Shown here: piece by piece, positions 24,730 to 35,635 of the stretch
How the letters are laid out: every line of letters starts with the position of its first letter
Numbering within the stretch: position 1 is the stretch's first letter
NCBI GenBank assembly: GCA_950097015.1
Contig: CATNEN010000025.1
Span: 8,544,501 to 8,608,500 of the forward strand
Direction: 5' to 3'
Source: Macrostomum hystrix
Lineage: Eukaryota; Platyhelminthes; Macrostomidae
DNA: 64,000 nucleotides
The notes under the pieces: model-generated
The model's input: the letters and a program-made list of their open reading frames with translations, nothing else
What the model was told of the DNA's origin: nothing
Database searches by the model: none
Made by a program: the position numbers and the translations under genes

Positions 24730-25687
24730 ACTGATGGGTGGTGTCACTCTGCTGCTGTCTGGAGACTTTAGACAGATGCTGCCTGTGATTCCACGTGGCA
24801 CTCCTGCTGATGAGATTAATGCTTGCCTAAAATCATCTCACCTGTGGCCATTGGTTGTGAAGTTGCACCTACGAACAAACATGAGAGCTACAATTCAAGG
24901 AGACGAAACAGCTCATGAGTTCTCTGCCAATCTATTGCGAATCAGCAATGGTCTGCTGGAGATTAGCACCGAGGATGGGCAGTCATCGATCGCTACAATC
25001 GGAAACATTGTGCAGTCAGTGTAGGAGCTCAAGGCAAAATTTTACCCGAACCTGATGGTTCGATATGCTGACGTTGACTGGCTATCAGAGAGGGCAATTC
25101 TGTGTCCTAGAAATGATGCCGCCAACGAAATTAACTACCAACTGCTTCAGGAGTTGCCAGGTGCAGTTTTCACCTACAAGTCAATTGATACAACGTTGAC
25201 TGATGACACCGCTGTGGAGTATCCTGTTGAGTTTCTGAACTCTCTAGATCCTCCTGGAACTCCATCGCACAACTTGCAGCTGAAAGTTAGGGCACCAATT
25301 ATGCTCCTCCGCAACCTGAATGCACCAAGGCTGTGTAACAGCACCAGACTGATAGTCAGGCGGCTCTTCCCACACGTGATTGAGGCCATAATGACTGGAT
25401 CTGGCAGAGGAGAGTCTGTGTTCGTTCCCCGGATTCCAATTATCCCCACGGACCTGCCATTTCAGTTCAAGCGACTGCAGTTCCCTGTGAGAGTGTGCTT
25501 TGCGATGACTATTAACAAGGCTCAGGGACAGTCGCTGATGGTGGCTGGCATCAACCTGGAGACTCCTTGCTTCTCGCATGGGCAGCTTTATGTCGCCTGC
25601 TCCCGTGTTGGAACTCCAGCTGGCCTATTCATTTTCGCACCAAGGGGAAGAACAAAGAATGTGGTGTATCCCCAGGCCTTGAGGTGA
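24730..25687 (+). pseudogene. Helitron PIF1-like helicase, C-terminal part, with in-frame stop
   Basis: The frame reads GGVTLLLSGDFRQMLPVIPR, a helicase core motif of Helitron/PIF1 proteins. It continues with LKSSHLWPLV and RTNMRA and then meets an in-frame TAG at 25022-25024. The same frame resumes with NDAANEIN, FAMTINKAQGQS and LYVACSRVGTPAGLFIF (motifs V and VI) to a stop at 25687. The Walker A region and everything N-terminal are missing. A single nonsense codon plus truncation means it cannot drive transposition. Both halves remain collinear without frameshift, so decay is recent. Confidence 0.88.
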
Positions 25688-25839
25688 CTCGCAAGCAATT
25701 AATAGAAAAGTAGTCATGAATTGACCTTGACCTGTCTAACTCTGAACTCTGAAACAGTTTAATTTTGTTTCTTTGACATTGTTATTGTTATGCCATGGCT
25801 ATTTTCCTTATGTATACGTGTGTAGATGCATACTGTATA

Positions 25840-26113
25840 CAGAGGCAGATTTAGGGGGGGGGCGGGGGGGCAGTCGCCCCCCTAAATTTTAATCATGGGA
25901 ATAAGATGCCCCCACCAGGGGCGCCAGTCGCAGCACTGGCGCCCCTTTTTGGCCGCTGGCGCCCCTTTTTCAGCCGCTGGCTTCCGTTTTTCAGCCACTG
26001 GCGCCCTTTCTTGGCTCCTGGCACCCTTTTTTGGCCGCTGGCACCCCCTCTGTGATTCTCATGGCGCTCCCCTGACAGACCGCCCCAAAACAAAATTCCT
26101 GGATCTGCCACTG
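25840..26113. mobile_element. 274-bp hAT-like MITE nested in the Helitron
   Basis: The 8-bp duplication actgtata flanks both ends (25832-25839 and 26114-26121). The left end cagaggcagatttagggg matches the reverse complement of the right end, cagtggcagatccaggaa. The interior has short repeats of the gccgctggcgccccttttt type. It must be younger than the Helitron it interrupts. Confidence 0.85.
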
Positions 26114-26351
26114 ACTGTATAGAGGAGTGCCTAAGAGACATGTTTCTAAGGAAGTAATCAAGAGGGGGCTGTTTGGACAAACTTTTCACTTATTTTTTAC
26201 TTAAAACGCCCTTAAACAAACTCTTCACTTTTCATTAATGCAGTAAATAAATAAATGGTGACCTTCACTATAAAGTTAATACAAAGACCTGAATTGCTTA
26301 CTGCTTTGCTTTAAATTTCTGCCACAAAAACAACGGGCAAAAAAAGCTAGT

Positions 26352-27110
26352 TAATTTAATATATAATATGTCAAATATTCAATGAGGTATTTATATACAT
26401 TTTTTGATACTGTATTTATAATATACAACTTTCAATGCTGTATTTATATTATATACAATATAAATTGCTGTGTAGCTCCTTGTCAAGAGCCGTATGATTG
26501 GCAATTAAAGCCACATAGATGCAGTACAGTATGCAGCAACTAACGGCATCGCCTTGAAATGGATAGGTGAATCTTTGCTCTACTGAGATTTCAATAGTTA
26601 AAAGTGTGTGTTGTGAAAATTTTCATGTGTTGTGTGAAAGTAACTGAGTGGCAGTGTCAATGGAATCAAGAAGTTTGAATAGATAGGTTTGATAGCTAAA
26701 AGTCTATGCTTATATTGAAGTTACGTAATTTTAATGTGTAAATCCACCGGTCTGCTGTCTGGTCCCTAGTCTGCTACAAGTGTACCAACTAACTGTATAG
26801 TGTTATAACAATCACTTTCCTTTTTACAATATGAATGCAAGCTCTGAAATGCTACAGAATTTGATTGGAGCTAGAAAACAGTTAAAAACAAATTAGGAAT
26901 GATTAGAATAATTAGAAGTAAATAGTAAAAAAGTAGATATTATATAGAGAAAGTTTATTTTCTAAAGACATCAAGTAATTAATATAACAAAATGACTCAA
27001 ATCACAAACTGGGTCTTAGAAATCATGTTTGTGAAAAAGGACATAAATTCATGAAATTATGACCACATCCAACCTCTGGGGCTTATTTACAAAAAAAATT
27101 ATTGTGTGGA
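26352..27110. other. AT-rich intergenic
   Basis: No gene, RNA or array recognised. Confidence 0.4.
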
Positions 27111-27114
27111 GTTT

Positions 27115-27320
27115 GCCTATTTCGCAAATGATAAAGTCAGGGCAGATGTACAAACCTGTGTGTGTGCCCACATACAGTATCTAAGTGCATGTGTGCTCTG
27201 GGGTCATCAGAATAGGCAGAATTGCCCTTTTGCTCGCTGTGGGACTACTGTCACCAAATGATGTGCCATTGCACACAGCCCTCCTGCAATTTTTATTATC
27301 AAGTACATGCACTATAATTC
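27115..27320 (+). mobile_element. SINE family B body
   Basis: This contains gtcagggcagatgtacaaac, the gt-rich middle, a tcaccaaatgatg segment and the 3' end cacagccctcctgcaa followed by a ttattatc tail, collinear with the inverted copy at 14.3 kb. The tRNA-like head is absent or decayed. Confidence 0.6.
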
Positions 27321-28055
27321 ACTATAATAATAGTGAATTACTATTATTAATAAACACATTCACTTCATAAACTTCAAGCAAAAAGTGTAAAGATATATCC
27401 TAGATTATTTGATAATTTAGGAGACTCTGTTTAACAAACAACTAAACAAACTTCAACTATGTATTTTTTCTCATTAAAGAAACCACCAATTATTAAAAGG
27501 CATGCACATTGTTATAATAATAATCAGTAAAATATGATGCCTAGAAAGTCTAATAAACAAACTATGAATCTATGTCTTAAACAATTTATAACCATTTTCA
27601 AAGCCATTAAACAAGTATAGACGAAAAACAAATTAGAATCTTTTTTCTATCTACACAATTTTTATGTTATTTTACAAAAAATCTAATTTCTTAGTCAAAG
27701 TCTTTGTATCTGCATTTTAGACTGTCTTTTTGTCTTCATGTTTTGTATCAATTTTTTAATGGTCTTTGTTAACAAAAGATGTGTTTTTAGTGTAGATTTT
27801 GTAAATAAAGCACTGATTCCATGTGATTTTGATATATAAAAAAATAAAACATAGCTCGTTGCACAGAGTGGACAATAGGTGAAGTGCTGAGGCCTGAGCT
27901 GTCAGACTTTAATAGCCAAAGAGCCTTGATACTGACTTTTAAGATTTATCTGTGACTGCCACGTGTGAGTTGGACTTTTACTTAGCTATTTATTTATTTA
28001 TAAGCTCTTTACATTCCAATAAGCTAGCAAATTATTTTTCTATCGCCTAAAAAAG

Positions 28056-31000
28056 GACTCAAAGTTGCCGATGCCAACAAAGCTGGACTTCGACTACAGC
28101 GACGCGGTGTCAATGGAGCTGGCGGCCAACTTCAGAAGAAGCCAGCCATCGCTAATAATCCTCTATCTAAGATAAGCGCCAAGAACAAAGAGAATGCCGC
28201 CGCCGTTGCCCCAATTGTCAAGCCGACAAAGTCTGTCGAATTGGCGCCGCCAATCAAAGCGCCAGAGCCGCCTGTTCTCACCAGTGTCGCTGGCGACTTT
28301 GTTGACAAATCGACCGCTTCGCTTATTAAGAAGTACTCAGAGGTTCGTAGCTTTCAGCTATTGAATCTGGTTTTATGCTTTTTAAGGCTGTGTACATCTG
28401 TTCAGTCCATGGACTGGGGGGACGCCACACCCACCCTAAAAAATTCCCCAGCGAATGCTGGTACAGCTGGGTGAACTTGAAAAGGACACAAAGTGTTCCA
28501 ATGGAGTCGGGAATCGAGCCCCGACTCTCAAGTCGTGAGTCCAACACGACTCTAACCACTAGGCTACAACCCCTAGGCGAGAGATATGATAGAGGAGAGA
28601 TACCCCATACTTATAAGGCAATAAGCTAAATGCTTATCTAAGACCGAATCTACAAACAGATCAAATCGATATTTAACAGGTTGGCGATATTGACAACCAA
28701 CTGGAGGACAACCGCGACTGCCTGCTAGTGTCGGCCTACGTGAAGGACATTTTCACCTACTTGCAACAGTTGGAAGTGTCCGCCGCGGCTGTCAGGGAGA
28801 ACTTCCTTCAGAGCCCAGTCCGGCTGGAGATTACGCCGCGGATGAGGACTATTCTTTTTGATTGGCTAGTTCAGGTGCGAACTCTTCCATAGTTTCTCAT
28901 TCTAATATTTGACTAGCCATCGATTCCATCACTGGTTTTTATCTAATCAGGTGCACCATCGCTTCACGCTGCTGCCCGAGAGTCTGTACCTGACTTATCA
29001 CATCATCGACGCATTCATGTCCTCTGAGGCCGGGCCAGCTGTTAAGAAGAACGAATTCCAGCTCATTGGCGTGGCGGCCATGCTCCTAGCTAGCAAGTAT
29101 GAGGAGATCTATCCGCCGAATGTTGCCGACTTTGTCTACATGACTGATCACGCATTCACTGGTAAGTATTCTGCACCGTTTCTGTGTAGAAAAGAAAGGA
29201 TCTGTGAGGGTAACAGCTGGAGCTCTGAGGATCTGTGAGGGTAACAGCTGGAGCACTGAGGATCTGTGAGGGTAACAGCTGGAGCACTGAGGATCTGTGA
29301 GGCTAACAGCTGGAGCTCTGAGGATCTGTGAGGGTAACAGCTGGAGCACTGAGGATCTGTCAGGCTAACAGCTGGAGCACTGAGGATCTGTGAGGGTAAC
29401 AGCTGGAGCACTGAGGATCTGTGAGGCTAACAGCTGGCTGCTGGAGCACTGAGGATCTGTGAGGCTAACAGCTGGAGCACTGAGGATCTGTCAGGCTAAC
29501 AGCTGGAGCACTGAGGATCTGTGAGGGTAACAGCTGGAGCACTGAGGATCTGTGAGGCTAACAGCTGGCTGCTGGAGCACTGAGGATCTGTGAGGCTAAC
29601 AGCTGGAGCACTGAGGATCTGTGAGGCTAACAGCTGGAGCACTGAGGATCTGTGAGGCTAACAGCTGGAGCACTGAGGATCTGTGAGGCTAACAGCTGGA
29701 GCACTGAGGATCTGTGAGGGTAACAGCTGGAGCACTGAGGATCTGTGAGGGTAACAGCTGGAGCACTGAGGATCTGTGAGGCTAACAGCTGGAGCACTGA
29801 GGATCTGTGAGGCTAACAGCTGGAGCACTGAGGATCTGTGAGGGTAACAGCTGGAGCACTGAGGATCTGTGAGGCTAACAGCTGGAGCACTGAGGATCTG
29901 TGAGGGTAACAGCTGGAGCACTGAGGATCTGTGAGGGTAACAGCTGGAGCTCTGAGGATCTGTGAGGGTAACAGCTGGAGCACTGAGGATCTGTGAGGGT
30001 AACAGCTGGAGCACTGAGGATCTGTGAGGGTAACAGCTGGAGCACTGAGGATCTGTGAGGGTAACAGCTGGAGCTCTGAGGATCTGTGAGGGTAACAGCT
30101 GGAGCACTGAGGATCTGTGAGGCTAACAGCTGGAGCACTGAGGATCTGTGAGGGTAACAGCTGGAGCACTGAGGATCTGTGAGGGTAACAGCTGGAGCAC
30201 TGAGGATCTGTGAGGGTAATAGCTGGAGCACTGAGGATCTGTGAGGCTAACAGCTGGAGCACTGAGGATCTGTGAGGCTAACAGCTGGAGCACTGAGGAT
30301 CTGTGAGGCTAACAGCTGGAGCACTGAGGATCTGTGAGGCTAACAGCTGGAGCACTGAGGATCTGTGAGGCTAACAGCTGGAGCACTGAGGATCTGTGAG
30401 GCTAACAGCTGGAGCACTGAGGATCTGTGAGGGTAACAGCTGGAGCACTGAGGATCTGTGAGGCTAACAGCTGGAGCACTGAGGATCTGTGAGGCTAACA
30501 GCTGGAGCACTGAGGATCTGTCAGGCTAACAGCTGGAGCACTGAGGATCTGTCAGGCTAACAGCTGGAGCACTGAGGATCTGTCAGGCTAACAGCTGGAG
30601 CACTGAGGATCTGTCAGGCTAACAGCTGGAGCACTGAGGATCTGTGAGGCTAACAGCTGGAGCACTGAGGATCTGTCAGGCTAACAGCTGGAGCACTGAG
30701 GATCTGTAGATAAACATAAATTTATCTACATTTTTCGATCTTTATTTTTGTTTTTTCTTTCCTACTCACAGTAGTACATTTTCCGTAGTATATTGGCGGT
30801 GCTTCGGCGGCGAAAGTTTCGTTTTGATTCAGATAAAGTTGTGTAACTTTGACGACTACTTGTGGAATATAGATAAAGCTATACATAGTCCAGGGGCAAA
30901 ATATGAGTGGATTTAATGTAGCGAAAAAAATATATATTTGCAATCGGGGAACTTTCGCCTTTCATTTTAGTAGGAAAAAACAAGCAAAAAGAATTCTAGC

Positions 31001-33524
31001 AGAGCGTGGTTTCGATCCACGGACCTCTGGGTTATGGGCCCAGCACGCTTCCACTGCGCCACTCTGCTCTTGACTGTACTCACCGTGTGATTGTAACATT
31101 TGTGCTTGAAAAATAAGTCTTTAAAGTATGATGAAATATCATCCAGCTGAGCAAATATTTCCACTTCGCTTGCTTTAGTCTACTGTTAGTAGGCAAGGTT
31201 AACATTTTGCTAGATTTATTTATTCCGGGGTGAAAAAAGCTTTTTCGGATTTTCCCATTAGCGGCAAAGGTGTTTGCCCACCTTTTCACTTACTTGGCGA
31301 CAAGTAGCACACGTTAGCTTTGAGGCTGGGAGCCCAGGGCTGCTGTCTGAAAAACATGGTTATAATATTGAAAGCTATGAGACCGATAGCCAAAGCTTGA
31401 GAGCTTCTACCCAATGGTTAGAATTTAGAGTTACCGACGTCTGACCAAGTTGAGTTCTTGAGCAAGATACTTATTTTACGAAGTGCTTTAGTTCACCTAG
31501 CTGTAAAAATCAGTACCGGCATCAGTTGGGGGCCTCCACAGTCTGTGGAATGAACAGCTGTACACAGCCTTTAGAAGTACCGTGCAATAGGGTTGGCTAA
31601 CAATGAGCCCAATCAGTTCATGGGCACTCACTCACTTGATCCTGAACATCAGTTCATTACCTCCTAAGGTTATTCCTGCTACTCACATTGACAGTTAGAA
31701 TTTATTGAGTAAAAATATTTTCTAGCAGAGCGTGGTTTCGATCCACGGACCTCTGGGTTATGGGCCCAGCACGCTTCCACTGCGCCACTCTGCTCTTGAC
31801 TGTACTCGGCGTGTGATTGTAACATTTGTGCTTGACAAATACGTCATTGAAGTATGATGAAATATCAGCCAGCTGAGCGAATTTTTCTACTTTGCTTGCT
31901 TTGGTCTACTCTTAGTAGGCAATATTTGCGTTTTGCTACAATTTTTAGAAAACGGTAATCAAATTTTATGGATTGAATTAAAAATCCAAAAACTGGATTC
32001 ACAGATCTATGGATCTACGACATTACTGCTGCTATTGGACTGCCATCATTTTAACTAGATACAACTTTTTTGTTATGGTAGAGAAACAGTTCAGCTAGCA
32101 TACTGAATTCTACTGATAGCATTGCGGTATAGCTTATACAGTATTGCGGCAGTCAAATGTCATGCTCCCCAGATCTACAAGTGTACTTTCCTTCCCACCT
32201 TCCCGCCCGCAGCCGCCGAGGTCCGGGCAACTGAGCAGCGCCTATTGAGCCAGTTGGACTTCTTTCTTGGCTACCCGTTGCCAATCCAGTTTCTGCGGCG
32301 CTACAGCAACGTGGCCTGCGCTACACCGGCTGTGCACGAGGCCGCCAAGTACCTTGCCGAACTGGGCCGGGCTGACTACTCAATGGCTCACCTGCCACCC
32401 TCCGGCCTGGCCGCTGCCGCCTTCTGCCTAGCCCGAGAGCTTCTGCCCGGCCGCAACAATGGCTCCGGTGGCAGCGGCAACACTGGCTGGACTGACGCTC
32501 TGGAAGTGTTCTCCGGTTACAGTAGGAAACAGCTGGAACCGGCCGTCAGACTCATTGCCTGTGCGGCTGTTCGCGCCGGCGAGAGCGCCAAGTGAGCCAA
32601 CTTAGGGATTTATTCGGATTATTATTTCAGATCCTAATGTCTTGTCTGGCACTCTTTCTGTTAGTCCCATGTACTTTCAAGTTGTCTCACGCCCATTCCA
32701 TCAGTCTGACTCCCATCCCAGTAGTCTGACACCCATCCATCAGTCTGACTCCCATCCCAGCAGTCTGACACCCATCCATCAGTCTGACTCCCATCCCAGC
32801 AGTCTGACACCCATCCATCAGTCTGACTCCCATCCCAGCAGTCTGACACCCATCCATCAGTCTGACTCCCATCCCAGCAGTCTGACACCCATCCATCAGT
32901 CTGACTCCCATCCCAGCAGTCTGACACCCATCCATCAGTCTGACTCCCATCCCAGCAGTCTGACATCCATCCCATCAGTCTGACACCCATCCATCAGTCT
33001 GACTCCCATCCCAGCAGTCTGACATCCATCCCAGCAGTCTGACACCCATCCATCAGTCTGACTCCCATCCCAGCAGTCTGACACCCATCCATCAGTCTGA
33101 CTCCCATCCCAGCAGTCTGACACCAATCCATCAGTCTGACTCCCATCCCAGCAGTCTGACACCAATCCATCAGTCTGACTCCCATCCCAGCAGTCTGACA
33201 CCCATCCCAGCAGTCTGACACCCATCCCAACAGTCTGACACCCATCCCAACAGTCTGACACCCATCCCAACAGTCTGACACCCATCCCAGCAGTCTGACA
33301 CCCATCCCAACACTCTGACACCCTGATCCTGAAGATTCGCACGCCCCAATCAACCTGCCAGGTACACGGCCATTCGGAAGAAGTACTCGGGCAGTGCGGC
33401 CAGCATGATCAGCACCTGGCCAGAGCTGGACGGCACCAGCGAGGCTCTGCGATTGGCTGCGGGCCTGCTAGAGCCTCACGCTGCTTCCGCCGCCGCCGCT
33501 GCTGCTGCTGAGGACACTAACTGA
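28056..33524 (+). CDS. CCNB: Cyclin B, five exons seen (5' end not located)
   Basis: Exons are 28056-28342 (approximate start), 28680-28874, 28951-29161, 32213-32591 and 33362-33524, with consistent phases (0, 0, 1, 2). Cyclin B marks are YVKDIFTYLQQLE, the cyclin box MRTILFDWLVQVHHRF, LLASKYEEIYPP, and the second fold with LDFFLGYPLPIQFLRRYSN (the B-type FLRR). The C-terminal VNNKY-like element reads YTAIRKKYSG. It activates CDK1 at mitotic entry. The N-terminal exon is Lys/Ala/Pro-rich (LSKISAKNKEN) and has no in-frame ATG, so a short upstream exon with the start is missing. A clean destruction box (RxxLxxxxN) is not obvious. The protein ends with an Ala-run tail. Introns carry two minisatellites, a SINE and two antisense tRNA genes. 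Confidence 0.92.
28384..28580 (-). mobile_element. tRNA-derived SINE (family A) in cyclin B intron 1
   Basis: On the minus strand the head reads tgtagcctagtggttagag (A box), then a B box ggctcgattcccgac. The body includes the hallmark palindrome cagtccatggactg. The element is inserted antisense to cyclin B. Related copies lie at 31.4, 43.8, 44.2 and 59.3 kb. Confidence 0.75.
29200..30705. repeat. 31-bp minisatellite in cyclin B intron 3, about 48 units
   Basis: The unit is gaggatctgtgaggctaaca plus gctggagcact. Common variants are gggtaac for ggctaac, ctgtcagg for ctgtgagg, and ctctgag for cactgag. Two units carry an extra ctggctg block. Variants cluster in runs, showing block duplication. 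This is the longest array in the window. Confidence 0.97.
30997..31068 (-). tRNA. Initiator tRNA-Met (CAT), copy 1
   Basis: The 72-nt minus-strand sequence begins AGCAGAGTGGCGCAGTGG, has anticodon loop CCCATAACC and ends CTCTGCTA. The T arm reads GGATCGAAACC, the eukaryotic initiator signature in place of TTCGA. The first acceptor pair is A-T, as in iMet. All stems pair. A TTTTT terminator follows on the minus strand. The gene lies antisense within cyclin B intron 3. Confidence 0.97.
31376..31605 (+). mobile_element. Decayed SINE family A copy
   Basis: It has a tRNA-like start (ctacccaatggttagaattt), a middle like the other copies (gagcaagatactta, cacctagctgt) and the degraded palindrome cagtctgtggaatgaacagc, then gtaccgtgcaatagg. 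It is much more diverged than the other copies. Confidence 0.5.
31723..31794 (-). tRNA. Initiator tRNA-Met (CAT), copy 2
   Basis: Identical in sequence to copy 1, 726 bases away, with a conserved 5' flank and its own TTTTT terminator on the minus strand. The flanks differ by substitutions while the tRNA itself is unchanged, consistent with selection on the tRNA after a local duplication. Confidence 0.97.
32690..33325. repeat. 39-bp dimeric minisatellite in cyclin B intron 4
   Basis: Two half-units alternate, cagtctgactcccatccc (18 bp) and agcagtctgacacccatcca plus t (21 bp). Towards the 3' end the array simplifies to about 20-bp cagtctgacacccatcccaa units. It is bounded by the exon 4 donor and exon 5 acceptor of cyclin B. 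Confidence 0.95.
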
Positions 33525-33529
33525 AGCCA

Positions 33530-34428
33530 GAATCATCCATTATCCCAATTCTGGTTTTGCTATACATTTCTACTAATTGACCCTCCATTTGTATATCTAT
33601 TTTTTAGTTGTTTTTCCTCGAATAATATTTATTTATCCGCGAGTCTAAGAAATGGCTTTCAGTGTCTGGTTTGGTATATTTTAATTAAACAACTATTTAT
33701 TTTCTTGCTTTCTCATTCTTGAACAATGCTGCTGTATTTATCTGATTTATAGTCAATATTTTAATGGCTTGTAATATTGTCGGTAATGCCCTGTAATAGA
33801 CATAATACTTCCGCCCGAATTACAATCTAAGCTTATTTTTATAGCATTTTTAATCTTTCAGTGTCTGCGCACACTCATTTTTTTATTTCTAATTCGCATT
33901 TGCTCAATGACTATCTGCCAATCTGTGTACATTGTCTCAGCAATCACTTATGCAACTAACAATATACATATTTGCTATCATTTTTTATTTATTATTTTTG
34001 TTGTCCTGCAAACGATTTGCTATTATAGCTGCAAAACTAGCTGCTAGGTAAGTAGGTGGCTTTGAGCAGTTTCTGAGTAGTTTCGCAACGGTGATTCTGA
34101 TCAGCTGAGTATGGGATCGCAATACGACCCGCAGCCTGTGAGATGCTTTTTGTTTGTAAAAAACTACCAGTTTACGCATCGACAATGCAATGCTCAAATA
34201 TACTCTTATAAATTATACATTAATTTTCCATTTTTATGATTTGGGCATTCTCGCATGGCCCGCACATTCGTCGACGAATGAAAGCGACCCGCTCTAAGGC
34301 AAGTAAAACATTGACTGAGTTGGCTCGATTCGTCCAATAAGTTTGCTGGCTGTGTTCGCTGTGTTGCTTTATTCATTTCTTGAGCTTTCTGATAGATGTC
34401 AGTTACTCTAGTTACATTTCTGTCACTC
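33530..34428. other. Cyclin B 3' UTR and intergenic
   Basis: An ATTAAA-type hexamer occurs at about 33681. No other gene recognised. Confidence 0.35.
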
Positions 34429-34429
34429 C

Positions 34430-35500
34430 ACTTCCTGCTGTCAGTCAACCTCTGCTGTCACTCCAGATCATCTGCTGTCACTCCACCTCCTCTGCTGTCA
34501 CTCCCCATCCTCTGCTGTCACTCCACCTCCTCTGCTGTCACTCCACCTCCTCTGCTGTCACTCCACCTCCTGCTGTCGCTCCACCTCCTGCTGTCACTCC
34601 ACCTCCTCTGCTGTCACTCCACCTCCTGCTGTCACTCCACCTCCTCTGCTGTCACTCCACCTCCTGCTGTCACTCCACGTCCTCTGCTGTCACTCCACCT
34701 CCTGCTGTCGCTCCACCTCCTCTGCTGTCACTCCACCTCCTGCTGTCACTCCACCTCCTCTGCTGTCACTCCACCTCCTCTGCTGTCACTCCACCTCCTC
34801 TGCTGTCACTCCACCTCCTGCTGTCACTCCACCTCCTCTGCTGTCACTCCACCTCCTGCTGTCACTCCACGTCCTCTGCTGTCACTCCACCTCCTGCTGT
34901 CGCTCCACCTCCTCTGCTGTCACTCCACCTCCTGCTGTCACTCCACCTCCTCTGCTGTCACTCCACCTCCTGCTGTCACTCCACCTCCTCTGCTGTCACT
35001 CCACCTCCTGCTGTCACTCCACGTCCTCTGCTGTCACTCCACCTCCTGCTGTCACTCCACCTCCTCTGCTGTCACTCCACCTCCTGCTGTCACTCCACCT
35101 CCTCTGCTGTCACTCCACCTCCTCTGCTGTCACTCCACCTCCTCTGCTGTCAATCCACCTCCTCTGCTGTCACTCCACCACCTCTGCTGTCACTCCACGT
35201 CCTCTGCTGTCACTCCAGATCATCTGCTGTCACTCCAACTCCTCTCCTGTCACTCCACATCCTCTGCTGTCACTCCACCTCCTCTGCTGTCACTCCACCT
35301 CCTCTGCTGTCACTCCAACTCCTCTTCTGTCACTCCACCTCCTCTGCTGTCACTCCACCTCCTCTGCTGTCACTCCACATCCTCTGCTGTCACTCCACCT
35401 CCTCTGCTGTCACTCCACCTCCTCTGCTGTCACTCCACATCCTCTGATGTCACTCCAGATCATCTGCTGTCACTCCAACTCCTCTCCTGTCACTGAACCT
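34430..35500. repeat. 17/20-bp minisatellite upstream of HDAC11
   Basis: Units ctgctgtcactccacctcct (20 bp, or 17 bp when the ctg/tct step is skipped) alternate in blocks. There are occasional variants (agatcat, acgtcct, aactcct). Unit length differences keep two plus-strand frames open for over 350 codons; these are not genes. The array ends about 135 bases before the HDAC11 ATG, so it is in or next to its promoter/5' UTR. Confidence 0.95.
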
Positions 35501-35635
35501 CCTTTCTTGTCACATCTTTTTTCTGAAGTAGAAAGAACAATTTTAAGCTAATAAAGCAATAATTGTAGCAAAAAACTTCAGATGCAACACAGGACGCTGT
35601 TTGAAGAGCTCCAGTATTAATACAGTAGCAAGGCG

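Larger units (their letters stand above)
24092..26351 (+). mobile_element. Helitron, 2.26 kb, non-autonomous
   Basis: The 5' end is TC followed by tatatatataaaagtg and a (tg)n tract, typical of animal Helitrons. The 3' end is gggcaaaaaaagctag, giving the CTAG (CTRR) terminus. The host bases are A on the left (24091) and T on the right (26352), the expected A^T insertion. Inside is a broken PIF1-type helicase segment. No Rep (HUH) domain is visible. A hAT-like MITE is inserted at 25840. The subterminal 3' hairpin is weak. Confidence 0.85.
30991..31922. repeat. Direct duplication of about 200 bp carrying the tRNA-iMet gene
   Basis: 30991-31193 and 31717-31922 align through the tRNA and about 130 bases beyond it (ttgactgtactc, gtgattgtaacatttgtgct, agtatgatgaaatatca, tagtaggcaa) with scattered substitutions. 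The sequence between them contains a decayed family A SINE. Confidence 0.9.

Noticed and set aside
34380-35496. Two plus-strand frames over 350 codons
   Set aside because: Low-complexity translation of the 17/20-bp array before HDAC11; no domain, and the two frames are equivalent.
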